Assembly (NCBI GenBank): GCA_016794285.1
Contig: JAEUKO010000018.1
Span: 1-29,495 of the forward strand
Direction: 5' to 3'
Origin: UBA1573 sp016794285
GTDB taxonomy: Bacteria; Pseudomonadota; Alphaproteobacteria; Micavibrionales; Micavibrionaceae
Length of the DNA stretch: 29,495 nt
Shown in pieces: positions 14,048-22,606 of the stretch. Every line of letters starts with the position of its first letter. The stretch's first letter is position 1. Below the pieces are notes generated by a model that did no database searches, was not told the origin of the DNA, and worked only from the letters and a program-made list of their open reading frames with translations. Both the position numbers and the translations under genes were made by a program.

Positions 14048-15307
14048 ATGACCGAGAAAACCAAAAAAAATGATCCGCAAGTCTTAACCTTTGGCTGTCG
14101 CCTCAATGTTTATGAGAGCGAAGTCATGAAAACCCATGCGCGCAATGCGGGGATGGAAGGGGCCATTATTGTGAATACTTGCGCCGTCACAGCGGAAGCG
14201 GAGCGTCAGGCGAGGCAGGCTATTCGGCGGGCTAAGCGCGAAAATCCAGAAGCCAAGATTATTGTGACGGGATGCGCGGCTCAGATCAGCCCCGAAGTCT
14301 ATGCGGCGATTCCCGAGGTGGACCGCGTGATTGGCAATGATTTGAAACTCAAGGCCGAAACATGGGGGGTCAAAGACCCAGTCAAGATGGCGGTTAACGA
14401 TATTATGTCGGTCAAGGAAACCGCCGGACACTTGCTCGAAGGGTTTGAGGGGCACACCCGCGCCTTTGTTCAAGTTCAAAACGGGTGCGATCATCGCTGT
14501 ACATTCTGCATTATTCCTTATGGGCGGGGAAACTCGCGCTCGGTCGGGATTGAGGAAATTTGCGCTCAGATTGGGCGATTGGTCGAGAGCGGCTATCAAG
14601 AAGTCGTTCTCTCGGGCGTGGATATAACGTCCTATGGCAAGGATTTGGTCGGAGAACCAGACCTTGGCTATATGATGACCAAAATCTTTGAAGCTGTTCC
14701 TGATCTTCCGAGAATGAGGCTCTCCTCCCTTGATCCTGTCGAAATGGATGAGGATTTATGGAGCTTGATTGCTAACGAGCCCCGTTTGATGCCGCATTTA
14801 CACCTGAGCTTGCAGGCAGGGGATGACATGATCCTCAAGCGGATGAAACGCCGCCACTTGCGCCAAGATGCCATCGAAATGTGCGAGAGAGCAAGAAGCC
14901 TTCGCCCCGATATTGTCTTTGGTGCGGATCTTATCGCGGGGTTTCCAACCGAAACAGAAGAGATGTTTGAAAATACGCTTCGTCTGGTGGAAGAGTGTAA
15001 CCTGACTTTTCTTCATGTCTTCCCATACTCGTCCCGTCCCCAAACACCCGCAGCCAAAATGCCTCAAGTAGAGCTAGCCGTGAGGAAGGAGCGTGCCGCA
15101 CGTTTGCGGGATCTGGGAGAGAAGCAGGTAGAACAATTTCTGCAATCCCAAATAGGAACAACGCGCTGTGTTTTAGTCGAGAAAGAAGGAATGGGCCATA
15201 CCGAGCATTTTGCGCCGGTACATCTGAGCGAAGAAGCTCCGATTGGCAAAATCGCAGCAGTGGAAATAACTGGCAAAGAGGGGCAGACCTTGAGGGGCAA
15301 GGCCTGA
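14048..15307 (+). CDS. mtaB: tRNA t6A37 methylthiotransferase
   Basis: MtaB is a radical-SAM enzyme that adds a methylthio group to N6-threonylcarbamoyladenosine at position 37 of tRNAs reading ANN codons. The 419-residue protein has the N-terminal UPF0004 domain with cluster cysteines C17 (TFGCRLN), C45 (NTCAVT) and C76 (VTGCAAQ). The radical-SAM cluster motif is GCDHRCTFCIIP (C147, C151, C154), followed by GRGNSRS. The catalytic barrel continues through HLHLSLQAGDDMILKRMKR and ADLIAGFPTETEE, and a TRAM-like region ends the protein. The pattern NTCAVTAEAERQ is typical of MtaB and distinguishes it from MiaB and RimO. GGGGAA precedes the ATG. The order mtaB then ftsY is common in alphaproteobacteria, although repeats and a small reverse gene lie between them here. 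Confidence 0.95.
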   Translation: MTEKTKKNDPQVLTFGCRLNVYESEVMKTHARNAGMEGAIIVNTCAVTAEAERQARQAIRRAKRENPEAKIIVTGCAAQISPEVYAAIPEVDRVIGNDLKLKAETWGVKDPVKMAVNDIMSVKETAGHLLEGFEGHTRAFVQVQNGCDHRCTFCIIPYGRGNSRSVGIEEICAQIGRLVESGYQEVVLSGVDITSYGKDLVGEPDLGYMMTKIFEAVPDLPRMRLSSLDPVEMDEDLWSLIANEPRLMPHLHLSLQAGDDMILKRMKRRHLRQDAIEMCERARSLRPDIVFGADLIAGFPTETEEMFENTLRLVEECNLTFLHVFPYSSRPQTPAAKMPQVELAVRKERAARLRDLGEKQVEQFLQSQIGTTRCVLVEKEGMGHTEHFAPVHLSEEAPIGKIAAVEITGKEGQTLRGKA

Positions 15308-15312
15308 TTTAG

Positions 15313-15403
15313 CCCCCCTCACCCTAACCCTCTCCCTCGAAGGGGAGAGGGGAAAGATAGGGAACATCCTCTCCCCTTGTGGGAGAGGATTGAGGTGAGG
15401 TGA
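15313..15403. repeat. Family A double-hairpin repeat, full copy
   Basis: It starts CCCCCCTCACCCTAACCCTC and ends TTGAGGTGAGGTGAG, with two internal hairpins built from CCTCTCCCTCGAAGGGGAGAGG-like and CCTCTCCCCTTGTGGGAGAGG-like arms. It is nearly identical to 5199-5288. It starts 6 bp after the mtaB stop and runs directly into a family C element, as the copy at 5199 does. Confidence 0.87.
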
Positions 15404-15406
15404 GAC

Positions 15407-15456
15407 TCTGGATCCCGTGTGTGCGAGCGTCCTACGGACGCGCCAACGGGATGACA
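15407..15456 (+). repeat. Family C repeat, copy 1
   Basis: The element runs from CTCTGGATCCCGT to CCAACGGGATGAC, with an outer stem ATCCCGT/ACGGGAT and a central hairpin GCGAGCGTCC-TAC-GGACGCGC. It matches 18639-18688 and, in reverse, 25145-25193. The borders TCTGGATCC and GGATGAC are shared with the hairpin at 5291-5334. Confidence 0.85.
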
Positions 15457-15476
15457 GGGGAGAGGAGTGGAGGTTA

Positions 15477-15665
15477 TTATACGCGATTCAAAACAAGTGC
15501 TCTATGATTCACAGCGTCAATTCGCGCCTGCGCGGTATGCAATGGATCATCTGGGTCTTGATTACCAAGGTTCCTCCGCTGAGCAAAAAGCTGAGTCCGA
15601 CTCTCGCGGTAGTAATCGTCAGGGCCTACAGCGGCACTATTAAATGTCGTCTTTTGATCGCTCAT
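15477..15665 (-). CDS. Small hypothetical protein, 62 residues
   Basis: The frame encodes a hydrophilic 62-residue protein beginning MSDQKTTFNSAAVGPDDYYR and ending DAVNHRALVLNRV. I recognise no family. Support comes from a GAGGG ribosome-binding site about 11 nt before the ATG at 15665 and a good promoter (15691-15720) placing transcription start about 20 nt upstream. If real, the repeat block at 15313-15456 lies between convergent genes, as at three other sites. The frame extends upstream to 15713, but that would include the promoter. It has no membrane segment. Confidence 0.55.
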   Translation of the reverse strand: MSDQKTTFNSAAVGPDDYYRESRTQLFAQRRNLGNQDPDDPLHTAQARIDAVNHRALVLNRV

Positions 15666-15690
15666 AACTTTTATCACCCTCTTTTTTGTC

Positions 15691-15720
15691 ATTATATGGC
15701 TAATTTGTTCCAAAAAGCAA
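15691..15720 (-). promoter_or_regulatory. Promoter of the 62-residue gene
   Basis: On the minus strand TTGCTT (15715-15720) and a perfect TATAAT (15691-15696) are 18 bp apart. The -35 hexamer is the same as that of infA. It lies in the gap before ftsY and faces away from it. Confidence 0.5.
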
Positions 15721-15796
15721 AAATTTATTTTTCTGAGGTTTCTCTTTTTTTTCTGGCCTTGCAGGCGTATGAAGGAAGGTAGGAAAAGGTGAGAAA

Positions 15797-16963
15797 ATGT
15801 TTTTCTGGCGCAAAAAGAACAATCAAGAACAGCAAGACCGTGAGGCTGCCGAGGACAAGATTATTCATCATCCCTCCGAGCCGGATCTGGAGCCTGTTCA
15901 GGAGGCTGATCCGCAGATAGACCCTGAGTTCACCAAGCATGAGCTTAACGAAACCGAGACGGAGGTTATTGAGGAGCTGGAGGAAATTCCTTCCCCTGCG
16001 TCTCGCCCTGTCGATACCGAGGTTCATCATGAATCTGGCGGCGGTTGGTTTTCCCGCCTTTCGGATGGGTTGTCGAAATCATCGGGTAAAATCGGACTTG
16101 GCCTTGGGGATATTTTCTCGAAAGGCAAGCCTGATGAGGCGAGTTTGGCGCAGCTTGAAGATTTGTTGATTGAGGCGGATCTGGGCCCCAAAACGGCGGC
16201 GGCCCTAGTCGATAAAATGCGCGAACGGAAATTCGATAAGGGGAATGTTCTCGCCGAGGTGCAGCAGGCTCTAGTCGAGGAGATAAGCAAAATCCTTTCA
16301 AAAACGATTAGACCGCTGAATGTTGCCAAACCTGAAAAAGGGCCTCGGACTTATCTTATCTGTGGAGTCAACGGAGTTGGAAAGACAACCACGATTGGGA
16401 AATTAGCCTATCAACTTCATTTCAAGCAGCACAAGAAAGTCATGATCGCGGCAGGGGATACGTTTCGGGCAGCGGCGATTGAACAATTGCAAATCTGGGC
16501 CGACCGAACCAAATGTCCTTTGATTGCGCGTGACATTGGAGCCGATGCCGCTTCGGTTGCTTTCGAATCCTATGAGGTGGCTTTGAAGGACGGAATGGAT
16601 ATATTGATGATTGATACGGCTGGCCGTCTTCATAACAAAGCCAATCTTATGGCTGAACTCGAGAAAATCATTCGGGTTTTGCAAAAATATGGGGAAGACA
16701 TTCCTCATGAGGTTCTGCTGGTTCTGGATGCGACAACGGGTCAGAATGCCATTTCTCAGGTTGAAACTTTTAATCAGATTGTCAAGGTTACCGGACTTGT
16801 GGTGACCAAGCTGGACGGATCGGCCAAAGGCGGCGTGGTGGTTGCGTTGGCTGATAAATTCGGTCTTCCGATTTTTGCCGTGGGGGTTGGTGAAGACATC
16901 GAAGATCTGCAGCCGTTTAAGCCAGACTCCTTTGCGCAAGCCTTGGTTGGCCTTTCGGCGTAA
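15797..16963 (+). CDS. ftsY: Signal recognition particle receptor FtsY
   Basis: FtsY is the membrane-associated GTPase that docks the SRP-ribosome complex at the Sec translocon. The 388-residue protein has an acidic N-terminal A domain (about residues 8-75, rich in E and D) and a G-W-F-S-R-L segment (83-88) that may help membrane contact. The N domain covers about 115-175. The G domain has P-loop GVNGVGKTTT (190-199), DTFRAAAIEQL, DTAGRLHNKANLM, VTKLDGSAKGG and a terminal PFKPDSFAQALVG. GGTGAG precedes the ATG by a few bases. It follows mtaB after a 489-bp gap holding repeats and a likely small reverse gene, and amn begins 67 bp downstream. Downstream of its stop a weak GC-rich stem precedes TTTTTGTTTT, but I do not call it a terminator. 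Confidence 0.97.
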   Translation: MFFWRKKNNQEQQDREAAEDKIIHHPSEPDLEPVQEADPQIDPEFTKHELNETETEVIEELEEIPSPASRPVDTEVHHESGGGWFSRLSDGLSKSSGKIGLGLGDIFSKGKPDEASLAQLEDLLIEADLGPKTAAALVDKMRERKFDKGNVLAEVQQALVEEISKILSKTIRPLNVAKPEKGPRTYLICGVNGVGKTTTIGKLAYQLHFKQHKKVMIAAGDTFRAAAIEQLQIWADRTKCPLIARDIGADAASVAFESYEVALKDGMDILMIDTAGRLHNKANLMAELEKIIRVLQKYGEDIPHEVLLVLDATTGQNAISQVETFNQIVKVTGLVVTKLDGSAKGGVVVALADKFGLPIFAVGVGEDIEDLQPFKPDSFAQALVGLSA

Positions 16964-17030
16964 CCCCTTTTTTCCCTCGCTGGACGTGGCGGCGTTTTTG
17001 TTTTATTGTTTCAGGTGAAGGAATTTGCCT

Positions 17031-18539
17031 ATGTCGAAACTGTCTCCCCCGCTTCACGCTCAAAGTTACACCAATGCTGATGATGCCTTTGAAGCAATCA
17101 AGAAAATTTACGAAGAGTCTCAGCGGACCTTGCTTGAAGGGTTCTCGAAGTTTTCAAAAAATCCTGAAATATTGCCCGGGCGGGTTTCGGCTCGTTATCC
17201 CTATATCAAGATCGTGGTTGAAAATGCCCGTCGGGTAGATAGCCGGTTTTCTTATGGGTTTGTTTCTCGCCCCGGGGTTTATTCAACAACACTCACGCGC
17301 CCCGATATTTTTGAACATTACTACCGCGAACAAATTTCTTTGTTGATTAAGAACCACAATATTCCGGTAGAAATCGGTGTGAGTGATACACCCATTCCCA
17401 TCCACTTTATGCTGGGAGAGGACTTTCATCTCGAAGGAGATTTGACCACCGAACATATGCAAGCCTTGCCAGATATTTTCGATTTGCCTGATTTGTCGAT
17501 TATGGATGATGAGATTGCCAACGGCACTTATTATCCATCTGATAAAGACCCTCATCCGCTTTCTTTGTTTACGGCCCCTCGGGTGGATGTGTCTTTGCTT
17601 CGCCTTCGCCACTACACGGCGACCAATTCGGCGCACTTTCAGAATTTTGTTATTTTCACCAATTACCAGTTCTACATTGATGAGTTTGTGAAAATTGCCC
17701 ACATGATCATGTCAAAATCGGGCAATAGTGAGCTCAGTCAGGATCGTTCCCAGTATCATGCCTTTGTGGAGCCCGGGAACAGGGTTACTTATAACAAAAA
17801 TATTGCGAGCTCCCCCGAAGACGAGGCTGGAGAGGCTTTGCGCCGGATGCCCCAGATGCCAGCTTACCACCTCAAGCGGCCAGACGGGTCGGGCATTACC
17901 ATGGTCAATATCGGCATTGGCCCCTCGAACGCCAAGACCATTACCGATCATATTGCTGTCTTGCGTCCGCACGCATGGTTGATGTTGGGACACTGCGCAG
18001 GGCTGCGCAATTCGCAAAGTCTGGGGGACTATGTTCTTGCCCACGGATATTTGCGCGAAGACAATGTGTTGTTCCGTGATCTGCACCCAAGCATTCCCAT
18101 TCCGGCCCTTTCTGAAATTCAATTGGCATTGGAGCAGGCCGTTAGCCATGTAACCGGATTGCAAGGCTATGACCTCAAGAAGGTCATGCGCACGGGAACA
18201 GTTGCAACAGTGGATGATCGCAACTGGGAGCTTCGCCCCAATATCCGCAAGAATGCGCGGCTCAGTCAAAGTCGGGCCATCGCCCTTGATATGGAATCGG
18301 GAACGATTGCAGCCAATGGGTTCCGGTTTCGTGTTCCCTATGGAACTTTGCTTTGCGTATCCGACAAACCTTTGCACGGCGTTTTGAAGCTTCCCGGGAT
18401 GGCCGAAAACTTCTATCGCCAGCGGGTTGAGCAGCATTTACAAGTTGGCCTTTTGGCAATGGCTCTTTTGCGTGAGATTGGTTCGGACAAACTGCATAGC
18501 CGAAAACTTCGTAGTTTTAATGAAGTCGCGTTTCAGTGA
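17031..18539 (+). CDS. amn: AMP nucleosidase
   Basis: Amn hydrolyses AMP to adenine and ribose 5-phosphate, helping to regulate the adenylate pool. The 502-residue protein has the two-part plan of the family. An N-terminal regulatory domain includes ARYPYIKIVVENARRVDSRF, YGFVSRPGVYSTTLTRPDIF and VEIGVSDTPIPIHFML. The C-terminal nucleoside phosphorylase-like domain has MVNIGIGPSNAKTITDH, WLMLGHCAGLRNSQSLGDYV and ALDMESGTIAANGFRFRVPY; the DMESGTIA stretch is the catalytic and substrate-binding region. The ATG at 17031 has AAGGA 9 nt upstream; an in-frame TTG two codons earlier is unlikely. It follows ftsY by 67 bp and is followed by a repeat cluster, then a convergent small gene. Confidence 0.96.
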   Translation: MSKLSPPLHAQSYTNADDAFEAIKKIYEESQRTLLEGFSKFSKNPEILPGRVSARYPYIKIVVENARRVDSRFSYGFVSRPGVYSTTLTRPDIFEHYYREQISLLIKNHNIPVEIGVSDTPIPIHFMLGEDFHLEGDLTTEHMQALPDIFDLPDLSIMDDEIANGTYYPSDKDPHPLSLFTAPRVDVSLLRLRHYTATNSAHFQNFVIFTNYQFYIDEFVKIAHMIMSKSGNSELSQDRSQYHAFVEPGNRVTYNKNIASSPEDEAGEALRRMPQMPAYHLKRPDGSGITMVNIGIGPSNAKTITDHIAVLRPHAWLMLGHCAGLRNSQSLGDYVLAHGYLREDNVLFRDLHPSIPIPALSEIQLALEQAVSHVTGLQGYDLKKVMRTGTVATVDDRNWELRPNIRKNARLSQSRAIALDMESGTIAANGFRFRVPYGTLLCVSDKPLHGVLKLPGMAENFYRQRVEQHLQVGLLAMALLREIGSDKLHSRKLRSFNEVAFQ

Positions 18540-18560
18540 GATGAGTCGTGTAGCTAATGT

Positions 18561-18604
18561 TATCCCCGACAAGGGAGGCGAAGCTGACCGCAGATCGGGG
18601 ATCT
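18561..18604 (+). repeat. Family D repeat, copy 1
   Basis: It reads from TATCCCCGACAAGGGAGGCG to CCGCAGATCGGGGATCTA, with outer arms ATCCCCGA and TCGGGGAT. The inverted copy at 25223-25270 shares almost the whole sequence. It begins 21 bp after the amn stop. Confidence 0.82.
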
Positions 18605-18614
18605 AGTATGTTGA

Positions 18615-18688
18615 GTGCTGCGAAGCTGCACGAGATTTCTGGATCCCGTTCGTGCCAGCGTCCTTATGGGACGCGCCAACGGGATGAC
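18615..18688 (+). repeat. E segment plus family C repeat, copy 2
   Basis: GCTGCGAAGCTGCACGAGATTTC (reverse of the E segment at 4922-4942 and 25191-25212) leads directly into a family C element at 18639-18688. The latter runs CTGGATCCCGTTCGTGCCAG to CCAACGGGATGAC, with a GCGTCC...GGACGCGC hairpin. It ends 20 bp before the stop of the convergent serine-rich gene. Confidence 0.8.
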
Positions 18689-18708
18689 GTATAGAAAGGT
18701 TTGCGTGC

Positions 18709-19002
18709 CTAGACGGAAATATCAACCAGCGATCCGCGCCCTTGAGTCTTTCCTGAACTGAAATCACGGACGTTGCCTTGGCTGTCGCGGCTGCTCGCAA
18801 TCAACTCGGAAGAGTTGTTCTGGTTTTGCAGGGATGTCTCTGCCTTTTGAGAGCGGGCGAGACTGGAATTCGCACTCTTGAGGAGATCAAGACGCTCCTT
18901 AACAGCTTCATCACGGCGGAAAGATGAGTTATTGGGATCAACGCGAGATTGAGACGTTCCAACGCTTTGAGACTGCCCAACAACTGGTGATAGTACTGCC
19001 AT
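18709..19002 (-). CDS. Small serine-rich hypothetical protein
   Basis: The 97-residue protein starts MAVLSPVVGQSQSVGTSQSR and ends QGRGSLVDISV. It is rich in serine, asparagine and glutamine, with a charged helix-like middle (residues 30-58, EAVKERLDLLKSANSSLA). It has no signal peptide or membrane segment. Small disordered proteins with an RG.L.DI.V tail occur in other alphaproteobacteria, sometimes near motility genes, but I cannot assign a function. AGGGGAAA lies upstream of the ATG, and a promoter at 19034-19062 gives a leader of about 25 nt, so expression is well supported. It is divergent from the DUF2336 gene and convergent with amn. Confidence 0.8.
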   Translation of the reverse strand: MAVLSPVVGQSQSVGTSQSRVDPNNSSFRRDEAVKERLDLLKSANSSLARSQKAETSLQNQNNSSELIASSRDSQGNVRDFSSGKTQGRGSLVDISV

Positions 19003-19033
19003 GATATGTATTTCCCCTGATTTGTTACCCTAA

Positions 19034-19062
19034 ACTATAGGATAGGATAAAAACATTAACAA
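19034..19062 (-). promoter_or_regulatory. Promoter of the serine-rich small gene
   Basis: On the minus strand TTGTTA (19057-19062) and TATAGT (19034-19039) are 17 bp apart, and the expected start is about 25 nt before the ATG at 19002. The 161-bp region between the divergent starts is very AT-rich and also holds a plus-strand TATAGT (19105-19110) with a poor -35 box, which could serve the DUF2336 gene. Confidence 0.55.
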
Positions 19063-19163
19063 CGAGTTTCTTGAGTTGAGTTATTATTCCTCAATTTATA
19101 AAAATATAGTTAGATTGCATTTTACCTATTTACCTTTTTGTAACGAATTCATGAAAGAATTTA

Positions 19164-20384
19164 ATGGAAGGCCTTGTAATAGGCTGTTTCTCGCGGATTC
19201 GTCCTGCGGGGATTAAAAAGGGGTCAGTAAGGTTTATGGATCTGGGTATTGTTGCAGAAGAGTCTGTTTCCGGGTGTCCACCTGTTCCGGTGGCGAATCC
19301 ACTTTTGCTTAATTTATGTGACTCTGGAACTCTTTATAGATTGGCGGAGGACCGCACGCCCGAAGCAAGGCTTGAGCTTTGCAATACAGTGGCGGGGCTT
19401 TTGGCAGCGAGTAGTCGGCCACGGGAAAAAGAACTGGTCGCGGATATTCTGATTTCATTAATTCGTCAGTCTGAACAAGATTTGAAAAAAGCGTTGGCTG
19501 AGCGGATGTCCATTATGGAGGATGTTCCTCTGCGCATTGCTCTTCACTTAGTCAATGAAGAGATTGATGTTGCGGCTCCAATTCTGCGGCGCAGTCGGGC
19601 TTTGAACGATCTTGATCTTCTTTATATTATTCAATCCCGTTCGTCTGACTATTGGCGAGAAATTGCTGCGCGCAAGGATCTGAGGGAAGATGTCGTGGAT
19701 GCTTTGGCCGAGACACGCGATATTCCAACTGCCAAAGTTTTGGTTTCAAATGATAACGTGAAACTGACTCGCCGCGCTGCAAATGTGATCGGGGAGTTGG
19801 CTTTAGGGGATGATGATTTGGCGCGGCCTTTCTTAGCTCGCGCAGATGTTCCGCCCGAGTTGGCGCGCAAGCTTTACAGCTACGTTGCCGAGGATATTAA
19901 AAAAGTCATTCGGGGGAATCCTGCTTTTCTTTCTGCGGAGGTTCTCGAAACCGTTGAGGATGTTATCAGCGAGTTTACGGGCGAGGCGGAAATTTTTTTC
20001 AAGCCCAGTTCTGCGATGTTACGCGCCGCAGATATGTTTTTTGAGCGCGGCCAGTTGAACGCACTCTTGATGGTGCGGACTTTGAAACGCGGCCAGATTG
20101 CCTCGTTTATTGCCCAGTTTTCGCGCTTTTGTAACTTACCGGTTCCTGTTGTAATCGCTGTTCTTCAACAAAAAAATGGTCAAGGTTTGGCGATTGCGTG
20201 TCGGGCCTATCAAATTGGCCGCGACGATTTCACGGCGATGTTTATGTTGACCCGCCGCGTGGCCAATCTGGGTGGCTTGGTGGATCCGAGTGATATTAAT
20301 CGTGCGATTGCCTATTATGACCGGATCAGCTTCTCTCTTGCCAGACGGCTGTTGAGCCGTCCGGCCTATATGGTTGATATGTAG
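19164..20384 (+). CDS. DUF2336 family protein
   Basis: The 406-residue protein matches the DUF2336 family, found mainly in alphaproteobacteria. The repeat-like alpha-helical body includes YRLAEDRTPEARLELCNTV, DILISLIRQSEQDLKKALAE, VPLRIALHLVNEEIDVAAPI, LLYIIQSRSSDYWREIAARK and DVPPELARKLYSYVAEDIKK. This regular pattern resembles HEAT-like repeats and suggests a protein-binding scaffold; no enzymatic motif is visible and the role is unknown. The start is uncertain. The ATG at 19164 gives the longest form, but the ATG at 19236 (MDLGIVAEES) has AAGG four bases upstream and begins closer to the conserved region. The stop is 9 bp from the convergent pgk stop. Confidence 0.88.
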   Translation: MEGLVIGCFSRIRPAGIKKGSVRFMDLGIVAEESVSGCPPVPVANPLLLNLCDSGTLYRLAEDRTPEARLELCNTVAGLLAASSRPREKELVADILISLIRQSEQDLKKALAERMSIMEDVPLRIALHLVNEEIDVAAPILRRSRALNDLDLLYIIQSRSSDYWREIAARKDLREDVVDALAETRDIPTAKVLVSNDNVKLTRRAANVIGELALGDDDLARPFLARADVPPELARKLYSYVAEDIKKVIRGNPAFLSAEVLETVEDVISEFTGEAEIFFKPSSAMLRAADMFFERGQLNALLMVRTLKRGQIASFIAQFSRFCNLPVPVVIAVLQQKNGQGLAIACRAYQIGRDDFTAMFMLTRRVANLGGLVDPSDINRAIAYYDRISFSLARRLLSRPAYMVDM

Positions 20385-20393
20385 AAAGAGTCG

Positions 20394-21596
20394 TTATGCA
20401 GCTTTTTTGTTTTGCAAGAGAGCGGCAACGCCTGGCAGAGTTTTTCCTTCCATCCATTCCAAGAAGGCCCCTCCTGCAGTTGAGATATAGCTGAGTTGAT
20501 CGGCGATCCCTGCGTGTTCAAGGGCAGAGACGGTATCTCCCCCTCCCGCAACGCTGACCAGCTTGCCTTGTTGTGTCAGGTCACCGACAATTTTGGCAAC
20601 AGCGTTTGTTCCCTCATCAAAAGGAACTATTTCGAATACACCTAGCGGGCCGTTCCACAAAACGGTTTTGCACGAAGCCAGTTTTTCCGCGAGCAATTTA
20701 ACCGTGGCGGGACCAATATCTACGGCACTTTTTTCAAGCGGCAAAATTGCAACGGGGGACACTTGAGAGGGAGCGTTCTCCGCAAGGGTTTCTACCGTCA
20801 CCAAGTCAACAGGCAAAATAATTTCGCAGTTATTTTCAGCAGCAATGTTTGATATTTTTTGAGCTTCTGCGGCCATATCTTTTTCACAAAGCGATTTGCC
20901 AATTTCAACACCATTCGCGTAAAGGAAGGTATTAGCCATGCCCCCGCCGAGGACTAGAAAATCAACTTTTCGAACAAGGTTTTCAAGGACACTGAGCTTG
21001 GTTGAGATCTTTGCGCCGCCGACAATCGCCATGACTGGACGGGTCGGGGATTCGAGGGCTTTGCTCAGAGCGTTCAATTCGTCTTCCATCAAAAACCCAG
21101 CGACAGAAGGCAGGTAGTGAGCCACACCTTCGGTTGAGGCATGGGCGCGGTGAGCAGCAGAAAACGCATCGTTGACGAAAATATCTCCTAGCTTGGCGAG
21201 TTCTTTCGTGAACGAGATTTCATTTTTTTCTTCCTCTTCGTGAAAGCGAACATTCTCAAGCAAAAGAACTTGTCCAGATTGTAAAGAAGCCCGCGCCGAA
21301 GCGGCAATCTCACCAATACAATCATCTGCAAAAGAAACGGAAACGCCCCAGCTTTTTTCCAAAGCGGGCAGCATGAATTTCAGCGAGTATTCGGGAGTGA
21401 CTCCTTTGGGGCGGCCAAAGTGCGAGAGGATGATGGTCTTTGCTCCGTTCTTGGCAAGATAATCAATCGTTGGTTTCAAGCGGTCAATGCGCGTGGTGTC
21501 AGAAATTTTGCCATCCTTGGCCGGAACATTCAGGTCTGCGCGAAGCAGAACATATTTGTTGGAAACATCGGTATGTTTCAAGGATTGAAATTGCAT
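20394..21596 (-). CDS. pgk: Phosphoglycerate kinase
   Basis: Pgk makes ATP from 1,3-bisphosphoglycerate in glycolysis and runs in reverse in gluconeogenesis. The 400-residue length is standard. The substrate-binding N-terminal domain shows VLLRADLNVPAKDGKISD, TRIDRLKPTIDYL, ILSHFGRPKG and LLENVRFHEEEEKNE. The nucleotide-binding C-terminal domain has PVMAIVGGAKISTKL, LVLGGGMANTF, LWNGPLGVFE and SVAGGGDTVSALEHAG. AGGAG lies 8 nt before the ATG. Its common partners gap and fba are not adjacent; the proline iminopeptidase gene lies 22 bp upstream on the same strand. The stop is 9 bp from that of the convergent DUF2336 gene. Confidence 0.97.
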   Translation of the reverse strand: MQFQSLKHTDVSNKYVLLRADLNVPAKDGKISDTTRIDRLKPTIDYLAKNGAKTIILSHFGRPKGVTPEYSLKFMLPALEKSWGVSVSFADDCIGEIAASARASLQSGQVLLLENVRFHEEEEKNEISFTKELAKLGDIFVNDAFSAAHRAHASTEGVAHYLPSVAGFLMEDELNALSKALESPTRPVMAIVGGAKISTKLSVLENLVRKVDFLVLGGGMANTFLYANGVEIGKSLCEKDMAAEAQKISNIAAENNCEIILPVDLVTVETLAENAPSQVSPVAILPLEKSAVDIGPATVKLLAEKLASCKTVLWNGPLGVFEIVPFDEGTNAVAKIVGDLTQQGKLVSVAGGGDTVSALEHAGIADQLSYISTAGGAFLEWMEGKTLPGVAALLQNKKAA

Positions 21597-21618
21597 GGTT
21601 TTAGTCTCCTATCGGTGG

Positions 21619-22551
21619 TTAGCGAAGCGGTTTGGCATTATCGGTTGCTTCAATTAAACGAGTTCTAAGCGTGGGATCAAGAAAAGAATGTCCAGCATCC
21701 GGAACAATCACATAATCGGCCTCTGGCCATGCGGTATGGAGGCGATGGGCACTCATCATTGGGCAAATCATGTCATAGCGGCCATGAATGATGGACCCGG
21801 GAATTTCCCTTATTTTATCGATTTGTTTCAAAAGACTTTGTTCGGGAGGAATGACTTGCGAATGAAAGTAATGGGCCTCTATCTTGGCCATGGCTAGGGC
21901 AAAATAACGTTGGTCGTCCGAACAAATAGTTTCTTGTGTGGGAAAAAACGAAGAGCACGTGCTTTCATAGGCATTCCATTGCAAGGCGGCCTCAAAAGCT
22001 TCGCGGTCATTGTCGCTGGTTAATCGGTCATAGTAATTGGCCAGCAATTGGTCGGGGTTGTTTGAAGAAAAACTTTCCCATGCCTCAGGAAAGATGGATT
22101 TTATCCCCATCATAAACCAGTCTATTTCGGGTTGCTCCATCAGAAATATGCTACGCAAAATTAAACTGATGCAGTTTTCTGGATGTTGTATCGCGTAGGC
22201 AAGAGACAGCGTGCTTCCCCAAGATCCGCCGAATAAATGCCAGCGGTCAATTTTCAAATGGTCGCGGAGCTTTTCAATGTCTTCAACCAGATGGCCCAAT
22301 GTATTGTTTTGAAGGCAACCAAGAGGGTAGGAGCGTCCCGCGCCGCGTTGATCGAACAAAATAATCCTGTAATGGTTCGGATCAAAAAACCTCCGGTGAA
22401 TAGTTGAAACGCCTGCGCCTGGCCCTCCGTGAATCCCCAGAACCGGAATACCTGAAGGATTTCCGCTTTGTTCCCAATAGAGTGTATGTATCTCGTCAAC
22501 AGCAAGAAACCCTTGGGAGTAGGGGGTTAGCGGCGCGTACAAATCACGCAT
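21619..22551 (-). CDS. pip: Proline iminopeptidase
   Basis: Pip is an alpha/beta-hydrolase that removes N-terminal proline from peptides. With the start at 22551 the protein has 310 residues and begins MRDLYAPLTPYSQGFLAVD, as expected for the family. The oxyanion motif is HGGPGAG (41-47), the nucleophile S110 is in GGSWGSTLSLAYA, and the remaining triad residues are D in HGRYDMICP and H in DAGHSFLDP. FDQRGAGRS and LRSIFL are further family marks. The frame is open to an ATG at 22632, which would overlap the upstream gene by 26 bp and add 27 unconserved residues. Neither start has a clear ribosome-binding site. It lies between the nuclease-like gene and pgk on the minus strand. Confidence 0.93.
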   Translation of the reverse strand: MRDLYAPLTPYSQGFLAVDEIHTLYWEQSGNPSGIPVLGIHGGPGAGVSTIHRRFFDPNHYRIILFDQRGAGRSYPLGCLQNNTLGHLVEDIEKLRDHLKIDRWHLFGGSWGSTLSLAYAIQHPENCISLILRSIFLMEQPEIDWFMMGIKSIFPEAWESFSSNNPDQLLANYYDRLTSDNDREAFEAALQWNAYESTCSSFFPTQETICSDDQRYFALAMAKIEAHYFHSQVIPPEQSLLKQIDKIREIPGSIIHGRYDMICPMMSAHRLHTAWPEADYVIVPDAGHSFLDPTLRTRLIEATDNAKPLR

Positions 22552-22606
22552 CGGTCTCGGGTGCAAGGCCGAAGCATAACTAAGCGAGCGGGGCCCCAAA
22601 GATGGC

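Noticed and set aside
14034..14051. Five-codon frame MKAGK ending in a TGA that overlaps the mtaB ATG
   Set aside because: It is too short to support, with no ribosome-binding site of its own and no attenuator structure.
16975..17013. Possible terminator between ftsY and amn (GC-rich stretch followed by TTTTTGTTTT)
   Set aside because: The best stem has only four pairs including a G-U pair; the T run alone is not enough.
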